A stretch of 64,000 nucleotides of DNA from NCBI RefSeq assembly GCF_012516375.2, contig NZ_CP051204.2, forward strand, positions 2,666,001 to 2,730,000, written 5' to 3'. This DNA comes from Chitinophaga oryzae. GTDB taxonomy: Bacteria > Bacteroidota > Bacteroidia > Chitinophagales > Chitinophagaceae. The position numbers and the translations under genes are program-made. The first letter of the stretch is position 1. Each line of letters opens with the position of its first letter. Shown here one piece after another: positions 59,327 to 64,000 of the stretch. Under the pieces are notes generated by a model. It saw only the letters and a program-made list of their open reading frames with translations. It searched no databases and was not told where the DNA came from.

Positions 59327-61540
59327 ATGAAAAGAGGACTGATACTGCTTTTGGCAGGTGCTATGGCCGGCGGCATCCAAAATGCCCGCGCCCAGCAGCA
59401 AATGTACACCATGACACAGGCCACCAATGGGCTCCGTGCCGACCTGGCGCCTGAAAGACTGAAACAATTCGAATGGCTGCCCGGCGAAAACGCCTACACC
59501 AGGGCGGTAATGGCCGGTAATCAGCAGGTATGGGTGAAATACACCGTATTAGGCGGCAGAGCCTTACCCAAAACAGATACCCTGCTGGCACTGAATACGC
59601 TCAACCAGCAACTTTTTTCCCAACGACCTTTACGCGCTTTACCCGTCCTGCACTGGCTGGACAATACCCATGCATGGTTTGCCATGGGCAACGACCTGTA
59701 TAACGGTACCCTGGAAAACAGAACGATCACTTTCAGCAAATGGTGCTCCCTGCCGCAGGAGGCTGAAAACGTAACCGTCAACCCCAAAAGCCGCCACATT
59801 GCCTATACGGTAAAAAACAATCTCCTGCTGCGTACCGCCGATGGCCAGGAATTGCCCGTCACACAGGATGCGGACATCAATATAGTAAACGGTAAAAGCG
59901 TGCACCGCGACGAATTCGGTATCGACAGAGGCATCTTTTTCTCTCCGCAGGGCGACCTGGTAGCGTTCTACCGGATGGACCAGCGGATGGTCAACGATTA
60001 CCCGGTCATCGACTGGTCGGTGGTGCCTGCACATGCCAATATCATCAAATATCCCATGGCCGGTGGTAAATCCCACGAGGTAACCCTGGGCATCTATCAG
60101 CCATCTACCCGCAAAACCGTCTTCCTGAAAACAACCGGAGAAGCAGATCACTACCTGACCTGTGTTACCTGGGCGCCTGACCAGCAGTCCGTTTATGTGG
60201 CGCTGCTCAACAGGGACCAGAACCACCTGTCGCTCAACCAGTACAGCGCTGCTACCGGAGAACTGATCAAAACACTTTTTGAAGAGAAAGATCCCAAATA
60301 TGTACATCCGTCACACCCGCTCACTTTCCTGCCGGGCAAGCCAGACCAGTTTATCTGGTGGAGTGACCGTGACGGCTATACGCACCTGTATCTGTACAAT
60401 ACTGCCGGGCAACTGCAAAAGCAACTGACCAAAGGCGACTGGGTAGTCAATGAATTGCAGGGTTTTCATAACGCCGCCAATGAAATGATCATCACGGCTG
60501 CGAAAGAAAGCCCGATGGAAAAGCACGGTTATGCCGTGAACCTGAAAACCGGCGCCCTGCGTCGTCTGGACCAGGCGGCAGGCTGGCATGATATACAGGT
60601 GAGCAGCACCGGCGACTATGTGCTGGACAGCTATACTTCCGGAAATGTGCCTTCTATGGCAGTTATCACGGGGCTGAACGGCAAGTATGCAGAAACCATC
60701 CTGAAAGCCGAAGATCCGCTGAAAAATTTCAAACGGCCGGAGATCAGGCAGGTGACGCTGAAAGCCGACGATGGCACGCCGCTTTACGGTAAACTGATAT
60801 TGCCGGTAGATTTCGACAGCACCCGTCAGTACCCGGTGATCGTATACCTGTATAACGGGCCTAACGTACAGTTGATCCGCAATACTTTCCCTTACAGCGG
60901 CAACCTGTGGTATGAGTACATGGCGCAGCGCGGGTATGTAGTATTTACCATGGACGGCCGCGGCAGCGCCAACAGGGGCATGGCTTTCGAACAGGCTACT
61001 TTCCGCCGGCTGGGCACTGTGGAAATGAACGATCAGTTGCAGGGCGTATCTTATCTGAAATCACTGCCTTATGTAAATCAGCAGAAAATGGGCGTCCATG
61101 GCTGGAGCTTCGGTGGTTTTATGACCACTTCGCTGATGCTGCGCCATCCCGACGTGTTTAAAGTTGGCGTAGCCGGTGGTCCGGTGATTGACTGGAGCAT
61201 GTATGAAGTGATGTATACAGAGCGTTACATGGACACGCCGCAGCAGAATCCCGAAGGCTATGCCAACGCCAACCTGCTCACCCAAACAAAAAACCTGAAA
61301 GGTAAACTGATGCTGATCCATGGCACCAACGATGACGTGGTGGTATGGCAGCATTCCGTGAACTTCCTGAGAGCCTGTGTGGACAATGGCGTCCAGGTGG
61401 ATTACTTTGTATATCCCGGTCACCTGCACAACGTGCTGGGCAAAGACAGGGTTCATCTGATGCAGAAGATCACGGATTATTTCGACGCGCATCTTGCACG
61501 CAAAGACGCAGAGCAGCAAAGCGCGCAAAGAGATAAATAA
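59327..61540 (+). CDS. S9 (dipeptidyl peptidase IV-type) peptidase
   Basis: 737 residues with a signal peptide (cut near ARAQ, 20-23). An N-terminal eight-bladed propeller (about 60-480) with FGIDRGIFFSPQGDLVAFYRMDQ precedes the hydrolase domain. Ser594 is in GWSFGG, Asp669 in GTNDDV, and His699 or His701 in PGHLHN. It probably removes dipeptides in the periplasm. The last 15 residues (LARKDAEQQSAQRDK) are encoded by the GCAAAG words of a family C element and look added to the natural end. Confidence 0.92.
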   Translation: MKRGLILLLAGAMAGGIQNARAQQQMYTMTQATNGLRADLAPERLKQFEWLPGENAYTRAVMAGNQQVWVKYTVLGGRALPKTDTLLALNTLNQQLFSQRPLRALPVLHWLDNTHAWFAMGNDLYNGTLENRTITFSKWCSLPQEAENVTVNPKSRHIAYTVKNNLLLRTADGQELPVTQDADINIVNGKSVHRDEFGIDRGIFFSPQGDLVAFYRMDQRMVNDYPVIDWSVVPAHANIIKYPMAGGKSHEVTLGIYQPSTRKTVFLKTTGEADHYLTCVTWAPDQQSVYVALLNRDQNHLSLNQYSAATGELIKTLFEEKDPKYVHPSHPLTFLPGKPDQFIWWSDRDGYTHLYLYNTAGQLQKQLTKGDWVVNELQGFHNAANEMIITAAKESPMEKHGYAVNLKTGALRRLDQAAGWHDIQVSSTGDYVLDSYTSGNVPSMAVITGLNGKYAETILKAEDPLKNFKRPEIRQVTLKADDGTPLYGKLILPVDFDSTRQYPVIVYLYNGPNVQLIRNTFPYSGNLWYEYMAQRGYVVFTMDGRGSANRGMAFEQATFRRLGTVEMNDQLQGVSYLKSLPYVNQQKMGVHGWSFGGFMTTSLMLRHPDVFKVGVAGGPVIDWSMYEVMYTERYMDTPQQNPEGYANANLLTQTKNLKGKLMLIHGTNDDVVVWQHSVNFLRACVDNGVQVDYFVYPGHLHNVLGKDRVHLMQKITDYFDAHLARKDAEQQSAQRDK

Positions 61541-61713
61541 GAAAATAAAGAAAGCAAAGAAAGCAAAGAAGACAAGAAAGTAAAGACTATAGAGGAGCGA
61601 CTAAAGAAAAGCAAAGAGGCGGGGACCAAATTTGATCTCCGCCCCTTTGCTTTCTTATTTTAATCTTAAAAAAATCTTTGCGTGCTTTGCTGCTTTGCGC
61701 CTTTGCGAGACTA
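61496..61713. repeat. Family C palindromic element, 61.5 kb
   Basis: The left side, inside the S9 gene's 3' end (61501-61531), pairs with 61678-61712 over about 31 nt with three mismatches. The core GCAAAGAGGCGG (61612-61623) pairs with CCGCCCCTTTGC (61639-61650) as a hairpin. AAGCAAAG repeats lie between. It sits between two convergent genes and may terminate both. Confidence 0.75.
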
Positions 61714-62379
61714 CATACCGCCTGTTTTAGCATCTTTAAATACGCCCGGCGTGTATACGATCTCGGAGAAAGTGCTGGTGCATGTTTCTCCCAGTGGGGA
61801 CTGGGAAGAAAAACCCACCCGGATGGGCGCTTTGGGTACAAAGTTGACGAGTCGTACTGCTTCCCAGGTTTTACCTTCAAGCGAATAAAAAAGCCCGAAC
61901 ATATTGCCTGATTTCGCCAGCCGGAAATACACTTCATTTTTAGTCGTGATGGCGTTGTTGCTGTCATCCGTATAGGTGTTGGTCACGCCGGAGCAAACGG
62001 CCAGTTTGCCATAGTGGCTGTTTTCAAAGAGGAATTTGATGTACTGGGTAGAGTCCACCATGACATAGATGGCGCCGCCGTCGTACGTTTTTTTGAAGTC
62101 CACTTTGATTTTGGCGGTCAGCACAAAGTTCTCATCCGGTTTGAACGCCAGGATGGGAGCGGTGGCAATGTTGTAGTTGCCGCCGGGGTAGTTGTAAAAA
62201 TCAGAGCCTTGTCCGGCGGTGATGGAGAGGCTGTCTGCGGTGGCAGAAAAATTTTTCGGTGTGTTGATCCAGCTACAGGGATAGGGTATGCCTTTGATCC
62301 GGACGCTGTCTGCCGGGTTGGCCACAGCGCTGAAGAAAGCCAGGACCAGGCTGCCGAGTACAAAAAGTTTCTTTTTCAC
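61711..62379 (-). CDS. DUF1349 exported protein
   Basis: 222 residues with a signal peptide (about 1-20, cut near AVAN). The DUF1349/concanavalin-like sandwich shows as WINTPKNFSATADSLSITAG, DGGAIYVMVDSTQYIKFLFE and FGLFYSLEGKTW, ending RVGFSSQSPLGETCTSTF. Such domains bind or act on carbohydrates; activity here is unknown. Followed by the SGNH gene upstream on the same strand. Confidence 0.85.
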   Translation of the reverse strand: MKKKLFVLGSLVLAFFSAVANPADSVRIKGIPYPCSWINTPKNFSATADSLSITAGQGSDFYNYPGGNYNIATAPILAFKPDENFVLTAKIKVDFKKTYDGGAIYVMVDSTQYIKFLFENSHYGKLAVCSGVTNTYTDDSNNAITTKNEVYFRLAKSGNMFGLFYSLEGKTWEAVRLVNFVPKAPIRVGFSSQSPLGETCTSTFSEIVYTPGVFKDAKTGGM

Positions 62380-62501
62380 TATCGTGGTTTTAAATAAATA
62401 CTGGCGAACAATATATAAACTAAAAAATGAAGAAACGATAAATTTCCCGGGGTGGTAGTCCCGGGATAATGATGTGCGTGATATTCAGGTGTTTGAAGTG
62501 T

Positions 62502-63587
62502 TTACAGCCCTTTGGTCAGTTTGCGCAGGGTAGGGAGGATGTGGGCCGCGAAGCGTTCCATGCCTACGTCGTTGGGATGTACGCCGTCTACCGTGCCTTC
62601 GTGATCGGCGCCGAGGAAGCCGTCGCCGCTGATGTAGTGAAGGTTTTTAACGCCTGCTTTTTTCAGGTCGTTGTATGCTTTTTTCAGCTCCGCTCTTTTG
62701 CGGAAAACGATATCGTGAATATCTTTTTCAAAATAAGCATGTTCATACATGTAGTTCTCCACCAGCAGCACCGGTGTTTGCGGTTTACAGGCGCGTATTT
62801 GTTCCACCAGTTTCACGGCGCGTTCATGGATGAGTTCCGGTGCCGTATTCGGATTACAATCGATGACAATAAGCGAAGGATCTGTTTCACAGATGGCTTC
62901 GCCTACAGCGGTTTCAAACATGCCGTTGCCGCTGAAGCCGAGGTTGATAAAGGGGCGTTGCAGCTGGCGGACGAGGATATTGGTATACGCCATGCCGGGG
63001 CGGGTAGCGCATCCGCCCTGGGCGATGCTGCTGCCATAGTAAACAATTGGTTTTTTGTCTATCAGCAGGGATTGCTGTGGTTTCTCTATAACAGCGCCAG
63101 TATTCACGCCGATGGAGAGGGAGTCTACGCCGTCATACAAAGGAAGGAAGAGCACATATTCCCGCCAGGAGCCGTCGCCCTTTTTGAGAATGGTTTTTTC
63201 GGAACGGGCATCATTGCCGGGGATGGCACTGTTAACGAACTGCCATTGATGATTGACCAGGGCATAGAGGTCGAGCCCTCTTATGCCGGTAGCGGTCATA
63301 TGGTTCATGGCGTTGTTGTTGAGTACTTTCCAGCGGGCGCCGATGGTGGTGGCATTGGTACGGAACCGGATGGCGACGCCGGCGCTGTTGCGGCTCAGCG
63401 CCCATACAGCGGGCCGGACTGTTTTTTCATATTTCGCAGGAAGCCGGTTGTAATTGGTTTCTGTGTGGTACTTACCGATCACCGGGAATGTCATGGCATC
63501 GTGGTAAACAAGGGCAGGCGTTTGTGCAAAGAGGCTGCCGCAGCAGATCAGCAGTGCCACCAGGGATAGCATCGTTTTGTTCATCAT
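62502..63587 (-). CDS. SGNH/GDSL hydrolase
   Basis: 361 residues with a signal peptide (cut near LFAQ, 19-22). An N-terminal SGNH-associated sandwich (about 30-175) precedes the catalytic domain: nucleophile in YYGSSIAQGG (Ser187, with GSS for GDS), NLGFSGNG, and the Asp334/His337 pair in DGVHPND. Likely a carbohydrate esterase. Its upstream region carries a tandem LacI-type operator and the end of a LacI-family gene, so it is probably under that regulator. Confidence 0.9.
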   Translation of the reverse strand: MMNKTMLSLVALLICCGSLFAQTPALVYHDAMTFPVIGKYHTETNYNRLPAKYEKTVRPAVWALSRNSAGVAIRFRTNATTIGARWKVLNNNAMNHMTATGIRGLDLYALVNHQWQFVNSAIPGNDARSEKTILKKGDGSWREYVLFLPLYDGVDSLSIGVNTGAVIEKPQQSLLIDKKPIVYYGSSIAQGGCATRPGMAYTNILVRQLQRPFINLGFSGNGMFETAVGEAICETDPSLIVIDCNPNTAPELIHERAVKLVEQIRACKPQTPVLLVENYMYEHAYFEKDIHDIVFRKRAELKKAYNDLKKAGVKNLHYISGDGFLGADHEGTVDGVHPNDVGMERFAAHILPTLRKLTKGL

Positions 63588-63654
63588 ACGTGATTATTGA
63601 TTAGCACCGGACAATATACAGGAAAAGAGAGAGAAATACACGTTTTAACGCCTT

Positions 63655-63693
63655 TACGCAAACGCTTGCGCGGATAACGCAAGCGTTTGCGTA
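63655..63693. promoter_or_regulatory. Tandem LacI-type operator upstream of the SGNH gene
   Basis: A perfect 16-bp inverted repeat, TACGCAAACGCTTGCG (63655-63670) and its complement (63678-63693), with spacer CGGATAA. Each arm is itself a near-palindrome around a central CG (GCAAACGCTTGC), the LacI/GalR form. Their centres are 21 bp apart, two helical turns. Confidence 0.75.
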
Positions 63694-63787
63694 CACGGAA
63701 TATGAAAAGAATTCTCTAAAATAGTGGTGCAATTACAGAAAATAGATTAGCTCCAAGCAGCAATAACAGAACAGCGAACAATGAGGT

Positions 63788-63830
63788 CGATAAGCCTGTG
63801 CCACGGTGTCCTACTGTGGCAGGGTTATCG
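63788..63830. terminator. Hairpin after the LacI-family gene
   Basis: CGATAAGCCTGTGCCAC (63788-63804) pairs with GTGGCAGGGTTATCG (63816-63830), with one mismatch and a 2-nt bulge. It lies 18 nt past the LacI-family stop codon. There is no T-run, so termination is tentative. Confidence 0.45.
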
Positions 63831-63847
63831 CCAAAGCGGGCTGGTTT

Positions 63848-64000
63848 TTACCGGTCATGAATCACCAGGCGTGACTCCATAATGGTATTGGTATAGTCGT
63901 TGAGCGGGTGTTCTCCATTCAGCAGCGACAGCAGCATATTAGTAGCAGCCTGCCCCTGTTCATAGGGGAACTGTTCTACCGAAGCTGCCGGGGGAAAGGC
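63848..64000 (-). CDS. LacI-family transcriptional regulator, C-terminal part
   Basis: The last 50 codons of a gene that runs off the right edge. FPYEQGQAATNMLLSLLNGE and the end MESRLVIHDR are the usual close of a LacI/GalR effector domain (VESRLVIRES-like). The DNA-binding part is outside the window. It is on the same strand and directly before the SGNH gene and its operator, so it is the obvious candidate regulator. Confidence 0.8.
   Translation of the reverse strand, partial: AFPPAASVEQFPYEQGQAATNMLLSLLNGEHPLNDYTNTIMESRLVIHDR

Overview
The window looks like a chromosomal segment of a Bacteroidota bacterium, most likely Chitinophagaceae (Chitinophaga-like). Several things point there: promoters with the Bacteroidota -7 element TAnnTTTG, few Shine-Dalgarno-like sites, the rpmB-rpmG-DUF4295-ftsY cluster, bacillithiol genes (BshB1 and a YfiT/BstA-type transferase), a DUF4294 protein, a propeller-type sensor kinase, and coding DNA of roughly 50% GC by eye. 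There are about 58 intact protein genes, one partial gene at the right edge and several very small membrane-protein candidates. I saw no rRNA, tRNA, transposase, prophage or CRISPR array.

Layout. 1-11.6 kb: aspartokinase, fructose-1,6-bisphosphatase, a CAP lipoprotein, an ABC ATPase with a YfiT-type protein and a Nudix hydrolase, FolC, an outer-membrane protein, TonB, an MFS carrier and an AraC regulator. 11.6-24.6 kb: a radical SAM/membrane protein/arginase-fold operon, cytochrome c maturation (a CcmE variant and CcmF), an alpha/beta hydrolase, DUF4294, a miniature TonB-plug-like protein, BshB1, a beta-lactamase-fold serine hydrolase, an AhpC/AhpD-type peroxidase pair, then L28-L33-DUF4295. 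24.8-34.9 kb: FtsY, a JmjC/cupin protein, RimO, a DEAD-box helicase, GlgB, a DUF4382 lipoprotein and a MORN-type protein. 35-44 kb: a GH31 alpha-glucosidase, a YCF48-type protein, and a propeller histidine kinase with its LuxR-type response regulator. 44-50 kb: topoisomerase IV parE and parC, with a DUF1835 protein and a small cupin between them. 50-58 kb: a nine-gene minus-strand operon with the four-step GDP-heptose pathway (GmhA, HddA, GmhB, HddC), two glycosyltransferases, DUF4199 and, first in order, a dihydroorotase homologue whose metal site is destroyed. 58-64 kb: a HEAT-like protein, an S9 peptidase, a DUF1349 protein, an SGNH hydrolase behind a tandem LacI-type operator, and the end of a LacI-family regulator.

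The most unusual feature is between the genes. About fourteen intergenic gaps are filled by palindromic elements made of short repeated words: family A (TTACGAA), family B/D (GATTTACGG, CCAAATAAC) and family C (GCAAAG). Each is a large hairpin, often starting at the upstream stop codon and ending next to the following start codon. Two copies of family A share a non-trivial core, so they are dispersed relatives rather than chance AT-rich DNA. One B-type element has expanded into a C-rich array whose other strand is a strong G-quadruplex candidate. I see no mobility gene for them here. They may act as terminators or mRNA stabilisers, or be non-autonomous mobile elements; the sequence alone does not decide.
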